Below are positions 23,451-34,300 of a DNA stretch of 64,000 nt, one piece after another; position 1 is the first letter of the stretch; every line of letters begins with the position of its first letter. Under the pieces are notes generated by a model. That model was not told where the DNA came from. It did no database searches and saw only the letters and a list, made by a program, of their open reading frames with translations. Source of the DNA: Euglena gracilis (Eukaryota; Euglenida; Euglenophyceae; Euglenales); the NCBI GenBank assembly GCA_039621445.1, contig CP154955.1:3702017-3766016 (forward strand), written 5' to 3'. The translations under genes were made by a program, and so were the position numbers.

Positions 23451-24469
23451 AAGTTGTGAAGCACAATTCTCAGAAAACATAAGATGGCGCTCACCCGAGC
23501 TTGAGAAACTCAGTTTCCCATGGTGCTCCAGCCCCACTTCTGTGGCGCTGACCTGTCTGCCAAGCCAGGTCCCTGCCATCTTTTTTTTCATTTTTTGAGG
23601 CATGCACGGGGCGTCCCCGGCCGCCATATTTTTTGCCTTTTTTTGTCAGCAACTTCTCCGCCGCTGCTTTTTCAATTTATTGGACGGGATAAGAGAAGAA
23701 GGGAAGGGAATCTTACACTGTGCTGGATGGCGCTGCCAACTGACCCTTCACAGACGCCTCACCCCCGGTGGAATTGCCATGCGTGCCATGTCCGCAATTG
23801 AGAAGAATCCAAAAGGTTTCTTGCTGTCAAATCCCTCCTTCCAAAGGGAACCTTCAAAACGCGGAAGACAGGATTCCGATCGACAACAATTCCTCTAACC
23901 ATTGACAAGAATAACCCCCCCTCCAAATAATACCCCCCCGCGGTATAATTTTTTCGCCCGAAGTCCCAGCCCGGGGAGGGGGGGGTATTATTTGGAAGGT
24001 TATTTCCCAAAAATTTTCGAAATTTTTCGAAGTCCCGTAAGACCCAATATAGCACCCAAAAACCCCCTTTGGGGTCATTTTTTGGTACTTTTTCACATAA
24101 TTAAGCATTTTTGGGGGGCCAGATGATCAAGAAAAATCGAATTTGTTCGTAATTTTTTGTCAGGATTGTTATTTTACCCAACTTTTCAGGTCAAAATCCT
24201 TGTCGTCGGCCCGAGATTTGGGGGGGGGGGGTATTAATTCGGTGGCCGAAGTCGGGGGGGAGGGGACGTAATCACTATAACCCTGACTACAGATTGGAAA
24301 AACTTTTTCTGGGAGAATTAGAGAGTCGTAACCGAAACACATTGCCGAAAGCATTATCACCAGAAAAATGTTCCATTTGTCTGCAGAGAGGCAAAGAAAC
24401 AAGGATTAAAAGTGGAACAGAAAGGAGAACAAACATTTTGATGGAAAAATGGAAAATTTTATGCAAAAA
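23451..24469. other. non-coding interval between TGATACAT arrays
   Basis: No gene is seen. At 23908-24005 a foldback of about 40-bp arms (around AATAATACCCCCCC / GGGGGGGTATTATTTGG) is present. Confidence 0.4.
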
Positions 24470-24625
24470 ATTGGTGATACATATGTGATACATTGTATCA
24501 CCAAAATTTTATTGGTGATACATATATGATACATTAAAAATTTTTTCGTGTTACATATGTGATACATTAATTTTTAGGCTGTGATACACGTGATACGTAA
24601 AATTTTTTTTGGTGATACATACTAA
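24470..24625. repeat. TGATACAT array, right
   Basis: Four or five units of the same GGTGATACATATRTGATACA type as at 23301, in the same orientation. One unit pair forms a perfect inverted repeat around ACATTGTATCACC. Confidence 0.8.
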
Positions 24626-25100
24626 ATGGAGGTCTGCCTGAAATTTGCCAAAATTTTGGCCACTTTGGGGGGAGGGACACTTTGAGGGGGGGGTGAGGGT
24701 ATTTTGACCCAGTGTCGTCCTGTCATTGGTTCCCCTCTGTTCTGTTCTGACGTGATTTGTCATTTAATTTGTATCCAGAACTTAGGAAACTGCTCTCCAT
24801 AAAACGTCTGGCAAATCTACAAAAAAAATGTCTGTTGACAAAACCATAATAAATAATAATAAATAATAAATGCGAAATTGGCCATGTACCCCCCCCCTCC
24901 TTTGTCCAACAGTCACCCTCCGTTTAAACCCCAGGCCACAAAGAACTTGAGATTCTCTGGAGAGGTCTCAGAAGCCGAGTGCCCACTTTTACACCTCTGT
25001 CGGCAGGGCGGATTAGAAAGGTTTTTTTTTTCAACAAAAAAAGCAACGTGTTTCCCCTCAGCTTTGGGGACTGTGCCTCTGGAAGCAAGAATGATGAATT

Positions 25101-25106
25101 TTTATT
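25101..25106 (-). terminator. candidate polyadenylation signal of the PARP gene
   Basis: AATAAA on the minus strand, about 220 nt downstream of the stop codon at 25327. It is only a word match in AT-rich sequence. Confidence 0.35.
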
Positions 25107-25326
25107 AAAAAATTTTTAATTAAATTTTCTGAAACTGGTTGATGGGTTGGTGCGGTGAGGGGGTCCAGACAAGAACACCAACGTCGAACAAATCAAAAAA
25201 TGTGAAGAAAAATTACCCAACCATTTTGACATCTCGAGCCTCAACTGACATTAACCGAGTCATTATCAACATTAAATATAACGATGCAGCGGACGCCATC
25301 TTGAGACGGCGACTTGCGATGAGCGC

Positions 25327-25401
25327 TCAGCCCCATGTCAACTTCACCAAATACTCGGGGAGGATCTGGGCACGGTCGTACACCACAAATTCACGGTGAA
25401 C
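25327..25401 (-). CDS. PARP catalytic domain, last exon
   Basis: After an AG acceptor the exon reads 24 codons in phase 0 (VHREFVVYDRAQILPEYL...) and ends in TGA. This is the C-terminal strand of the PARP (ADP-ribosyltransferase) fold. The Glu in REFVVYD aligns by pattern with the catalytic Glu of PARP1 (NEYIVYD), which favours an H-Y-E triad. The preceding exon ends in phase 0, as required. The domain transfers ADP-ribose from NAD+ to proteins or nucleic acids. Confidence 0.88.
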   Translation of the reverse strand, partial: VHREFVVYDRAQILPEYLVKLTWG

Positions 25402-25554
25402 CTGGTGTCCAGCGTTCGCCATCGACGGGGTTACGCCGAATCATGTTCAAAAAAATGACCATTTGAAAAAATACCTTTGCCTGCAAGTAGCCCTGAACAC
25501 TGAATAATCCAAACCACCAAGAAGCCCACAAAGCAAGCAAGACATTTGGCGAAC

Positions 25555-25758
25555 TCCGAACATGCCAGCATTTGCCACGACGCTGTCATATGACAATTTG
25601 TGCTTCTCGTCCTTCATTGGGGGTCGGCGGGCCTGAGACAAGTTGCCTGCGGCGTAGCTGATGGCCCCCAGGGTGACCCGGCAGCAAAACATATACCGCT
25701 GACCGTTTTGAGGCTTGGCATACTGGGCACTCTTGCACGCCCGGTCTGCAAAGTAGAC
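25555..25758 (-). CDS. PARP catalytic domain exon (Tyr motif)
   Basis: This 204-nt exon starts after GCCGCAG and ends at a GTTCGC donor, phase 0 at both ends. It begins VYFADRACKSAQYAK (the NAD-binding 'YFA' segment with the second triad residue, Tyr), continues through YMFCCRVTLG and ends with YDSVVANAGMFG, matching the order of conserved blocks in PARP domains. Third positions are moderately GC-rich. This is the most secure exon of the gene. Confidence 0.92.
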
Positions 25759-26735
25759 CTGCGGCAGGCCCATGTCAAGGTGGGGGAGAGAGCCCATTTG
25801 TCACCAGTCGACCTGAATGTTGTTTCGGTCCTCGAAACATCCTGGCATACTTTGCACCCCTGATGGACGACCAGCATGTGATGGGAGGGCAGCAAAAATT
25901 GAATCCACTTGATCAAATAAATAATGATGGATAAATGAAGAAAACCCAACGCTTGGATCGTCAGAAAAGACAATGGGCCACACGCCAACGAAGGGAGGGA
26001 ACCCTGAATATAAAATATCAAGCTGTCCCTGACATCCTGACGAAAGCAGCATCGCTGGGCACATTTTTAAATTGCGACCATGACATAAATGGACAAAAAT
26101 TGTCGAACGTTTGTGCCCGGATTCCAGGTGGTTGCCCCACCAAATAATGACCCCCCCAACATTTTTTACCAGGCTTTGCGCAGTTCTGAGCTCTTTAACT
26201 GTCTGATGGTGCCAGGACGCAACAGATCTTAGACGGATATGGTTGCAGGCCCGACCTAGTGGCCCTGGACGACAGTACGGTTTGATACAGGCTTAATTTA
26301 TTTTGGGGTATTTTGAAAACAATTAACCCAAAAATGGCCCAGAATACAGCAAAACAGGCAATTTTCTAAACTAAAAACTGCCTTGTTTTAAACAAAAAAT
26401 CCTTTTTTTTTGTTTCATTTCTTCCTTTTTTTTCATTTTTTTGTCTCATTTCTCGGGTCAGAAGGTGCAAGGGTCAGACTAGGTCAGTTGGTGGGTACAG
26501 GGGGTGGAGGACAGTTTCCCGGGAGAACAGCCGGGGGCGGGGGGGAAATAAGCCCAGCGACCAACTGACCCCCCGAGAAACCCAGACAAGTCACAAATAC
26601 ACAGCTAAGAGACAGGTCCCAATGAGGATAGGTCAACCTTTTATATGAGAATAGTGCCAACATTTTGCCCAACTTCGACCACACCAACACGGTTTTCAGC
26701 ACGCAGTACCTAAAGCATGGGTCTGGGCCCAGCAC

Positions 26736-26799
26736 CGTAGAGTCCGCCCAGGTTGGCGCAGCGCTCATCAAAGCCAATGTCCGTGATGACGGCGGCGTT
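26736..26799 (-). CDS. PARP catalytic domain exon (GFD block)
   Basis: After GTGCGCAG the exon reads NAAVITDIGFDERCANLGGL, the PARP block between the HGT and YFA motifs, and ends near a GTGCTG donor. The downstream phase does not join cleanly to the 25758 exon (TACG left over against a phase-0 start), so the real border, a small missing exon or a sequence error is unresolved. Confidence 0.85.
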
Positions 26800-26978
26800 C
26801 TGCGCACAGTGGCAGGGGGTGGCGTGCGGCCAGCCAGTGGAGCCTCGACTCAGGAGGCAGGGAGTGTTGGTTTCGTGCTGAGGTGTAACTTCGAGCCAAG
26901 CTGATCTGCCTCCCAGCAAAGCGAATTGCTTCCGAAAGGTCCACCGCCCTGACTTTCAGAACCTGCAAGTTTCAGAAC

Positions 26979-27058
26979 ACCAGATAACGGCAAACGCCGC
27001 TGGCACTGGTTGCCGAACCCTGTGCTGGTGCCGTGGAACAGGTACAGCTCATTGAGGT
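26979..27058 (-). CDS. PARP catalytic domain exon (HGT motif)
   Basis: After TGTGGCAG the exon reads LNELYLFHGTSTG, containing the NAD-binding His-Gly-Thr and thus the first triad residue. The end shown is the donor (GTTCTG) that gives phase 0 for the next exon, but it adds a stretch not typical of the family. Other donors nearby are possible. A TG-rich microsatellite lies about 60 nt upstream of the acceptor on this strand. Confidence 0.8.
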
Positions 27059-27115
27059 CTGCCACACAATCGGAACCAGGGGTGATCGGAAACACATAGA
27101 AGGCTACTTATCGCA

Positions 27116-27336
27116 GCACACACACACATACACACACACACAGACACACACACACACACAACGCACACACGCGCACACACACACGCACGCACGCACGCAC
27201 ACACACCCACACAACGCACACCCACACCCACACCCACACCCACACCCACACAACACACACCCACACCCACACCCACACCCACCCACCCACCCACACACAC
27301 ACACACAGACACACGCACACACACACACACACACCG
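27116..27336. repeat. CA microsatellite (TG on the gene strand)
   Basis: CA and CCCACA units, inside the intron upstream of the HGT exon. Long open frames here are artefacts. Confidence 0.97.
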
Positions 27337-27339
27337 TAA

Positions 27340-28080
27340 CTTGGTCATTGGCTTTGAACCTCTGATTGTGAAACTTTCCGTTAGGTGAACTTTTTAAACT
27401 TTAAGGTTGTATTAAATCTTACTTTTCAAACCACTGCAGCCAGAAGCCTCTCCGTGTTGGTGAGCAAGCTGCTGGAGAAAAAGCGTTATTTGCACATGGC
27501 ATGTGATTACTTCGCCTTGGGTCAAAGAGCCATCAAAAAATGCAGTTGAAAAAAATACTGGAAATTTTTTTCACGAAATTCGGCAATCAATCCCTAATAT
27601 TAAAAATTCTCACAATTTTTTTGGATAGCCACCCTGTATCCAACGTCCTGTGTCCGGAATGCTTATCCCCATCCCATCGCACTCGACTGCAAGCTTTAAA
27701 CAACGTGGAAACTTAGTGAGTCACCCAAATATAAATGTCCACACTGTTCACATTTCAATGGATTTTTTATCGGGGTCCTTCTGTACTAAAATCAAACCAA
27801 TAAACCAATGTCAACGGCGTCAATGAGCAATGAAAAAAATGAAATAAAACAATAAAAATGTGTTGTTGGGATTGAAAAGTTTGCCCCAAAATTGTCCCAG
27901 CGTGCCCCCCCCCCATAGTACGGTCAGCAAAGGAGCCATTTGGCCCTTATCCTGTCGTCGGGGGTCCAAAAGGGTCACCGGCCGGTTTTTTTATTCTCCA
28001 ACTTCTGCAATGAATTTTAAGGAACAACACAGACCCCCCCCGTCTGATCACCGGAAAACAAGGAAAAACACCGGGGGGGA
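27340..28080. other. intronic, nothing recognised
   Basis: AT-rich unique sequence plus a few G/C runs. The CACTGCAGCCAGAAGCC segment near 27435 looks mildly exon-like on the plus strand, but I cannot support a frame. Confidence 0.4.
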
Positions 28081-28089
28081 ACCATGTGC

Positions 28090-28530
28090 CAAAACATGGG
28101 GAAGCACCAGGGGGGGGGGGGGTGCTTAATTTGCCAAAATGTGGGTGACCACCGGGGGGGTTAATTTGCCACGGGTGAGCACCAGGGAGGTGCTTAATTG
28201 CCAAAAATGTGGGTAAGCAACAGGGGGGCTTAGACAAGGGAAGAAATTTGACAGCAAAAAAAATACAGCGCTTCGATTTGAGCCAAAAAAAAACAACAAA
28301 AATTCCCCTTATTTTGGGGGTCCACTGTTGAACTTACAGGCATTTGGATGCAAAATCAACAATATCTCACCACATCAGGCTTCAGAAGTCTCTAAAAATT
28401 TGAAATTTTGAACAATTGATCTCTGAAAAAAATGTGCACAAAATAAGCCTCATCGAGAAGATGACCTTTGAAAAGATAGCACCGGGGGGCACCAGGGGGG
28501 GGGGTGCTTAGACAAGGGGGAGATAAAATG
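28090..28530. mobile_element. repeat family J, copy 1 (CTTAGACAAGGGG)
   Basis: A core of about 150 bp contains TTACAGGCATTTGGATGCAA and AATATCTCACCA followed by TCAGGCTTCAGAA. It is flanked by G-run modules with TGCTTAATTTGCCAAA and CTTAGACAAGGG. Related cores lie at 33120 and 50160. The core is non-coding and may be a SINE or MITE. Confidence 0.7.
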
Positions 28531-28949
28531 AATCACCTTGGGCAGTCGTTGCATGCCAAATTGCACAGTCCATTGGGGTCCCCCCCCACGTGAACAATGG
28601 ATAACGAAAGTGACCGGTTTTCACGATGAGCTCTGAATGATCCCCAAATATTTTTTTCCGAAAAAATGTTATTTGTGGATTCTCTCAAATACAACAGCAA
28701 ATGGTTGCCAAAAAAATGACAATTTTTTCATTGCACAAAAAATGCAATTTTGCAGGATTGGGTGTGTGGAAAAACTTTAATTTTGCACAGCATGCACCTT
28801 TTCCACCGGCTGAATGGGCACAGAGCAGAATTACTGCCCTTGGCACGTGGCACAACAAACCCGGAAGGAAGCCGGCTCAAGCCTGGCTGCCGAGTGGAGG
28901 TTCGAGGTGGGCCTTTGGGTGGAGGGGCTCGATGCGGCTGTCGGCCAGC

Positions 28950-29049
28950 TGGTGCAGCTGGCGGACGTGGCTCTGTTTCAGCCGGTAGCTCTGCAGCAGC
29001 ATCGGGTTCTGCAGGCGCAGCACCTGGTGGACCAGAGCCAGGCCCCAGG
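28950..29049 (-). CDS. PARP catalytic domain, first recognised exon
   Basis: After TTGACAG the exon reads WGLALVHQVLRLQNPMLLQS, then YRLKQSHVRQLHQL. This matches the entry helix of PARP domains (V..I.RIQNP.LW..Y...K). Codons are strongly GC3-biased (CTG, CGC, CAG, AAC). The 3' border is unclear: the frame stays open to 28877 but no good GT donor follows the homologous part. Confidence 0.82.
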
Positions 29050-29458
29050 CTGTCAAGGGAGGGGACCACTTTCAGGGATAAAAAGAAGGAATTAAATTCG
29101 GCAGACTCCAGGTGAGAAACCACAAAAAAAAGCAACAGTCAGAAGTTTTTATTTTCCTTGGCGGGGCAGACACATGTTTTTTTTTTCAATTTGAAAAATC
29201 AATTGCCATATGCACAGTTTTAAAAATTTTCCTGTGTTTCCATATCTTCGGAAAATGTGTGTCTCTTGGTACAGTTATAGAGGACACAGAAGGCGATGGA
29301 GGTGGCACACACAGAGACGATTCAGCCATGCACCGATAGAGAACAGTTGGCAGTTGTGGACGGCCAGGGAGGGGGGGCTCAAACTGCCATAAGAAGGTTC
29401 ACATGCTTTCTGCTGAAAAATCATGCTCTAAAATCAAACGCTCTGCTGGCCTGAGTAC

Positions 29459-29523
29459 CAGGTGTTTCTTGTCGCCAGCCGCGCCGTCGACTCCCCGACA
29501 ATTGAGACTACATTCCTGCGGAC
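29459..29523 (-). CDS. probable exon upstream of PARP, unknown domain
   Basis: A strong acceptor (T8 then CGTTCAAG) precedes a phase-0 frame reading VRRNVVSIVGESTARLATRN. The exon ends at GTACTC in phase 2. Its phase matches the preceding exon (29734-29855). The sequence vaguely recalls an RNA-binding beta-alpha unit, which I would not assert. Confidence 0.45.
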
Positions 29524-29733
29524 CTTGAACGAAAAAAAAGCAGATAACTGGCATTAATAAGACAGTAAACTAAACGGGTGGGCACTGCCAATAGGCGCAT
29601 GGGGGCTCATGGGCTCAAAAAAAACAATAGGTCTGAGGCTGGCCATGCCAGTTGGGGGGGACAAGTTGGCGTTGTTCACAGGGATGGCAAAAACCCAAGG
29701 GATGGCACCTGCACTGCAGGGTATTTCAACTAC

Positions 29734-29855
29734 CTTAGTGCACAAAACTCGAAGCCCGAAACCAACAGGAACGCATCCAGGATGAGAGGACTCATATATC
29801 CACTCTTTGATGACGTCGGCGAGCTCCCTTGTGACGTCCACCGGCCCCGTGTCGG
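29734..29855 (-). CDS. probable exon upstream of PARP, unknown domain
   Basis: The exon lies between GGACAG and the donor AAG/GTAGTT and is 122 nt. It reads DTGPVDVTRELADVIKEWIY and then VPVGFGLRVLCTK. It ends in phase 0, consistent with the next exon at 29523. Codons are GC3-rich in the first half. No family is recognised. The strand and spacing suggest it belongs to the same transcript as the PARP domain. Confidence 0.5.
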
Positions 29856-30138
29856 CTGTCCATAACATCAATTACTTTTCAAAAAGCATCGATGAATACT
29901 TAGTTGCCAACCAACTGTATCATCATGTCAAAAACAAAAACAAAACTCCAGACAACAAAAACCAGTGACCAAGGTACCAGAAAACATCATACCAGGGTGC
30001 TAGGGTAAAACCAGAAAATCAAAATTAACTTTTAAAACTTGTGTATGTGTGTGTGTGTGTTTCAAAGGTATTTTTGAGAGGAAATTCCATGAAAACCAGC
30101 CTGAAGCAACTGTATGGTCCAGGACGCAGGGGCGAGGC

Positions 30139-30250
30139 CAGGGCTCGATATAAGGGCAGGTGGGGTGGGTCGGACGTCCCCTCTGGTCCGGGAGGGGGGT
30201 GGGGGGGCACCCCACCTAAACCCCATACACCCGCCTTTTATCGAACCCTG
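30139..30250. mobile_element. hAT-like MITE, copy 2 (short)
   Basis: A 112-bp unit from CAGGGCTCGATATAAGGGC to TTTTATCGAACCCTG. The flanks GGCGAGGC and GGCGAGAC agree at 7 of 8 positions. The interior is an abridged version of the 9637 element. Confidence 0.8.
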
Positions 30251-30472
30251 GGCGAGACACGGTGCAGCCACAGGGTCTCGCTGGAGATGAAGAATGGCCC
30301 AAGGGAGGACTTAGTGCTGCAACCTGCTGCACACCCGTCTTGTCGCCAGGTCAGAGCTAAATACCTTAAGGCCTCAAGTTTGGGACATCAAAAAGGGTGT
30401 CAGATGGGGGAAAAAACGCCCAGTGCACCTCGCATTATTTTTTTCGGACACACGTGACAGAAATGGGCACAC

Positions 30473-30638
30473 CAGACTGCGTTGAACAATTGAAAACGGT
30501 GCAGCGTGCTGCATTTGGGTTTTGTTGAAAATGAAATACTTCTTCGACTTGATGTCCACGTAGCTGTCCACCCGACCTTTCTTCTGCACTGCGGTTTCCA
30601 AGTTGACGTTCGTGGCGGCAGGACCTTCAGAATGCCCT
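30473..30638 (-). CDS. probable exon, possible WWE-like segment
   Basis: After GTTCAG the frame reads about 55 codons including TAVQKKGRVDSYVDIKSKKY followed by FIFNKTQMQ. The pattern (basic turn, V-D-x-K, Y-F-x-F-N, M-Q) resembles the C-terminal half of a WWE domain, which binds iso-ADP-ribose and often precedes PARP domains. That identification is inference. The phase does not fit directly to the 29855 exon, so an exon may be missing. Confidence 0.45.
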
Positions 30639-30868
30639 CTGAACGATGGCAATGCTGGCAACAAAAAAAAACCAATCGTCTGTCCTCTCAGGCTGCCGTA
30701 ATTAAAAACAAAGAAATGTAAACCCGCACCTGATATGGAGAAAACCTATCATTGAAGTTGGCCAGACCAAACCTACTGGCCAAAAAAAAAATGCAGGAAA
30801 GGGCCGCGAAAAACTGCTTCTCCCTCGAGATGGGAAAGTGGTTCCCGCTTCCCAAATCATGCCACCAA

Positions 30869-32756
30869 CTTAGGCGGCCTAACTCGCACTTAGCTTTGAA
30901 AGTGACTGCAAATTTGCGCCGACGCACAAATCCCAAAAAAGTTTGGTTTTCGACCACCGTGGCCTGAGTCTCGAGACAGTCTGAAAATAGTCTCTCCTTG
31001 CACCCCAGGGCCTGGGGACAAAAGCAACGACTGGGAACTCCACAGTCCACGGGCACAGCGCTCCCGGGTCCCAGTGTGCATGAACACAAAGCGCCGGGTG
31101 ATGAAACGAGGGGACTCCATTACTAATTTGCGCTTTGGCGCAAATTTTTGACTTTTTTGTGATTCAACACGTGGGTGATCATTGCCGCATTTGAACAATG
31201 ATAACGACTTTTGAGTCAACACGTGTTTCCATTTGCGCCAAAGCGCAAGGGGTAGGCTCATGAAGAATGAAAAACTACGAGTTACCTTGCGCCAAAGCGC
31301 AAATATAAATACAATTTTTAAAATTGCAAAAGCAACATGGCTTGCGCCGAAGCGCAAATATAACTGTTTAAAACATATCTCACAACGCAGGGAGTGAACG
31401 GCCCTGGTGGAGTAACAACGCCAGAGGGGGTAGAGCACAAAAATGTAGAACAGGGGGACGGAAGCCTACTCTCAGTCACGTTGACTTAAAATTGGTCAAC
31501 ATTGCGCGTCGGCGCAAGAGCCACGTTGCTTTGACAATTTTAAAAGTGTATTTCTACTTGCGCTTTGGCACAATATAACTCTTAAACTTCCATTCTTCAT
31601 GAGCCTACCCATTGCGCTTTGGCGCAACAGTCATCAAGGTGTATTTTCCATTTTTATCACTGCGGGTGGAGAGAGCAGTCCTGGAAGCATCTCATCACCA
31701 GAGCGGACAGAGCTCAGATGGAGGGAAGCCTTGCCTGGGACAGGAAGCCAACCCCCTGGTCTGTGAAAACAACCACCAACTTCTTGATATCCAGACGTGT
31801 CTTGTCCTATGCGTTGTAAACCCAACTTCCAGTGCCGGAGGTTCCTCCCACTTGCCTCGCACTTAAGCGTGCCTGAAGGTCCCTTCTCTTTGGCCGACTT
31901 TTAAAAGTCGGAAAATACCTGTGTGGAAAAGAACAGGTACCAGATAAACCCTGGGAACCACAGCCGAGGAAACAGTTTTAGGCGTCGAAAGGGTGTTTTA
32001 AAGAAGCTCGTCACCCCCCTTTCCTCGCCCAGGATTTGAAGCACAGAACTTTGGGGATGAGCGAATGGAATTGAGAAATTGAAAGGGCCCATCAACAGCG
32101 GCGGAGAAGGGAAGACATGCTGACACGCCTTTTTTCGGTATTTTGCAACCCACCAGACAGCCAGATGCCACCAGGCAGATGGAGGACATTGTTCAGCAGA
32201 AAAAGCCTTTCTGTCAACATCCCCAAAAACCCCACTTTGTGCACCGAGTGCAAGGTCACTGAGGCACCACAGCCTACCGCCCACCATTCGTCTTATTGTA
32301 ACAACCACTTCCTCCCCAGCACCTGAATAGTTCAAAAGCACCAACCCAGCTTCTGGCACAGCAGCGCACAAACCCTCCTCACCATTCTCCCCTATCCCCC
32401 ACCTTCTCACACAGCACGAATGCATTCAAATACATCTGCCATTTAAAAGGACATTTGCGCTTAAGCGCAAATTTTTAGCTTGTGCTTAAGCGCAAATTAA
32501 AAATTTGCGCTTAAGCACAAGCTAGAACAGAAGCCGCTGAGTTTGTGGGAGTCCCTCTGATGTGTTACAATGTGTCGGGGGCCCCTCTCTGAACGGCCAG
32601 AGTGCGGGCTTGGTGAGGAAATACCTTGCGCCGAAGCGCAAACCATCATACAAAAAACTGAGAAGTGCAAACACGCGGCTGACGTGTGAAATCGAAAATT
32701 TGCGCCAAAGCGCAAGCTAAAAATGAAAACCTTAAGTGCGAGTTAGGCCGCCTAAG
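30869..32756. mobile_element. CTTAGG TIR element B (1.89 kb, hairpin-rich)
   Basis: TIRs CTTAGGCGGCCTAACTCGCA (30869) and the inverse ending at 32756 are flanked by the exact 5-bp duplication ACCAA (30864-30868 and 32757-32761). It is a close relative of element A in the opposite orientation, with the same TTGCGC-N4-GCGCAA hairpins, but lacks one arm of A's internal inverted repeat. It sits in an intron of the minus-strand locus. Confidence 0.92.
31901..32425 (-). CDS. hypothetical 174-codon ORF inside element B
   Basis: Homologous to the 5068 frame of element A. It contains RRMVGGRLWCLSDLALGAQS and continues through FPSPPLLMGPFNFSIPFAHP. No domain is recognised. A survives only as a shorter frame, so coding status is unproven. 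Confidence 0.25.
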   Translation of the reverse strand: MHSCCVRRWGIGENGEEGLCAAVPEAGLVLLNYSGAGEEVVVTIRRMVGGRLWCLSDLALGAQSGVFGDVDRKAFSAEQCPPSAWWHLAVWWVAKYRKKACQHVFPSPPLLMGPFNFSIPFAHPQSSVLQILGEERGVTSFFKTPFRRLKLFPRLWFPGFIWYLFFSTQVFSDF

Positions 32757-32818
32757 ACCAACCCCCCTCCAAATTTTGGGACACTGTGCCGGCCCAGAAT
32801 TTCACAGGGTTCTTGGGA

Positions 32819-32982
32819 CCTACCACCCCCCCCCCGCGAAACTGTTATGTCTGAACCTGTCAGGGTTCAACCTAGGAAACTGTCAGGGTCCCCATTACTG
32901 GCCAACCTGTCAGCATATAAAATTATTAGGGTCCCCAGCAGCAGCCGACCTGTCAGGTGACAGTTTCCAGGGAGGGGGTAGG
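32819..32982. mobile_element. MITE, GGGAAACTGTC family (copy 2)
   Basis: A 164-bp relative of the 3329 element. The ends are CCTACCA, a C run and GCGAAACTGT, and CAGTTTCC, a G run and GGTAGG. Two internal TCAGGGTCCCC cassettes remain. It is inserted 60 bp from the end of element B. Confidence 0.75.
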
Positions 32983-33119
32983 TACCCAATTCAGGGTCGA
33001 ACCTGATTCGAAAGGTCTTTAAGTTGCTTAAGTTGCTCCACCCCCTGAGTATACGGGCCTTGTGGAAATATCCAAAGGTGTTCCTTTTATCCTTTTGAAT
33101 ACCGAGATTTGAATTCCTC

Positions 33120-33475
33120 CCCCCTTGTCTAAGCACCAGAAAAGATGGGTAAGAACCAGGGGGGGGGGTGCTTAATTTGCCAAATTATGGGTAAGAACCA
33201 GGGAGTGGTGCTTAGACAAGGGGAAAATTTTGATTGCAAACAAAAAATACAGCGCTTTGCGCCGAAGAAGAAAAATTTCCCTGATTTTGGTGGCCCACTG
33301 TTGCATTTACAGGCACTTGGATGCAAAAACCTCCAATATCTCACCAGATCAGGCTTCAGAAATTCCAAATATTTCGAAAGAATTCGATATATTTCTCTCA
33401 GAAAACACACGCAAAATAAGCTTCCCCGAGAAGATGGGTAAGAACCGAGGTGGTGGTGCTTGGATGAAGGGGGAT
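33120..33475. mobile_element. repeat family J, copy 2
   Basis: It contains the family core (TTACAGGCACTTGGATGCAA, AATATCTCACCAGATCAGGC) and flanking modules GTAAGAACCAGG and GTGCTTAGACAAGGGG on both sides. A GCGC-TTT-GCGC hairpin precedes the core. Confidence 0.72.
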
Positions 33476-34036
33476 TTCAATTTCATCTGTTTTCCTTTTC
33501 CACATGCGAATTGAAACGTTTTTCGCAATACCCCCCTCCCCTCTTTTTGTACTTGCCACCCCCCTCATTTGGGTCACGTTCTTGTTTTTAAACCCCTGGA
33601 TGTTCAGCAAAACGGGGCAGTGATCAAGCATTTTTACACTGCACTGTCAAGCTTTCCGGCTGATTTTCTGTTTTCGAATCCACATCAAAAAAATTGGCCC
33701 CTTTTCGCTCACTTTGGTCCAGAACAGAGGTCCCTTACTCGGGGGGGGGGGGGGTAGAACATGGACCCTCAAAAAACAGTAAAGCAAATATATAAAAAAA
33801 AGAACAAACAAACAAATGCAAACAGAGGAAATACATGCAAAAAAAGTCATATGCAAATCCCCCAAAAATTCCACTTTTCTTCTGGAAAGACTTTGGAAAA
33901 ATTTAATCTTTTCAGGGAAAATTTTCATCGCCCAACTATATTTACTAGATTTTGGGAACATCTTGATTCTAAAGATATGCAATTTTCTGGCCAAAGATTC
34001 AAAAAAAAATGAGCCTTGCAAAAAAATACCAAATTT
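33476..34036. other. non-coding or weakly open AT-rich stretch
   Basis: A G13 run is at 33740. The minus strand is open from 34114 to 33647 (155 codons). Its upstream end looks exon-like (see 34037), while the rest is rich in Phe, Lys and Ile and may be chance. Confidence 0.35.
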
Positions 34037-34087
34037 TATTCGGGGGTCAGAGGAAGCGAGTCTCTTCTTCAATAAATAGTTCTGGAT
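34037..34087 (-). CDS. possible exon, unknown
   Basis: After TTATTAGCAG the minus strand reads VIQNYLLKKRLASSDPRIKF up to a GTATTT donor. It is low in GC3, unlike most exons here, and its phase does not match the 34224 exon. Tentative. Confidence 0.25.
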
Positions 34088-34223
34088 GACTTCTGCTAAT
34101 AAATAATCAGGCACATTTTTTTTGTTATGCTCAACTTGCCGAAAATATTATTTCAAATCGTGGCCAGTCTTCCGTAAAGCCGCGGTGCTTTATCCTTGAC
34201 GAATACTCTGAAATCATGAGCAC

Positions 34224-34300
34224 CTGAGAGAGCCCTGGACTCCAACTGCGACTTTGCACATCAAAACCCGATCGAGTCTCATCCAGGAAGAATCCAGTTC
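34224..34300 (-). CDS. probable exon, unknown domain
   Basis: The exon lies between TCTCTGAG and the donor CTCAG/GTGCTC and reads ELDSSWMRLDRVLMCKVAVG then VQGSL. It starts in phase 0, which fits the phase-0 end of the exon at 34646. No family is recognised. GC3 is moderate. Confidence 0.5.

Noticed and set aside
27033-27365. Open frames of Thr-His or Val-Cys repeats
   Set aside because: They are translations of the CA microsatellite and its complement.
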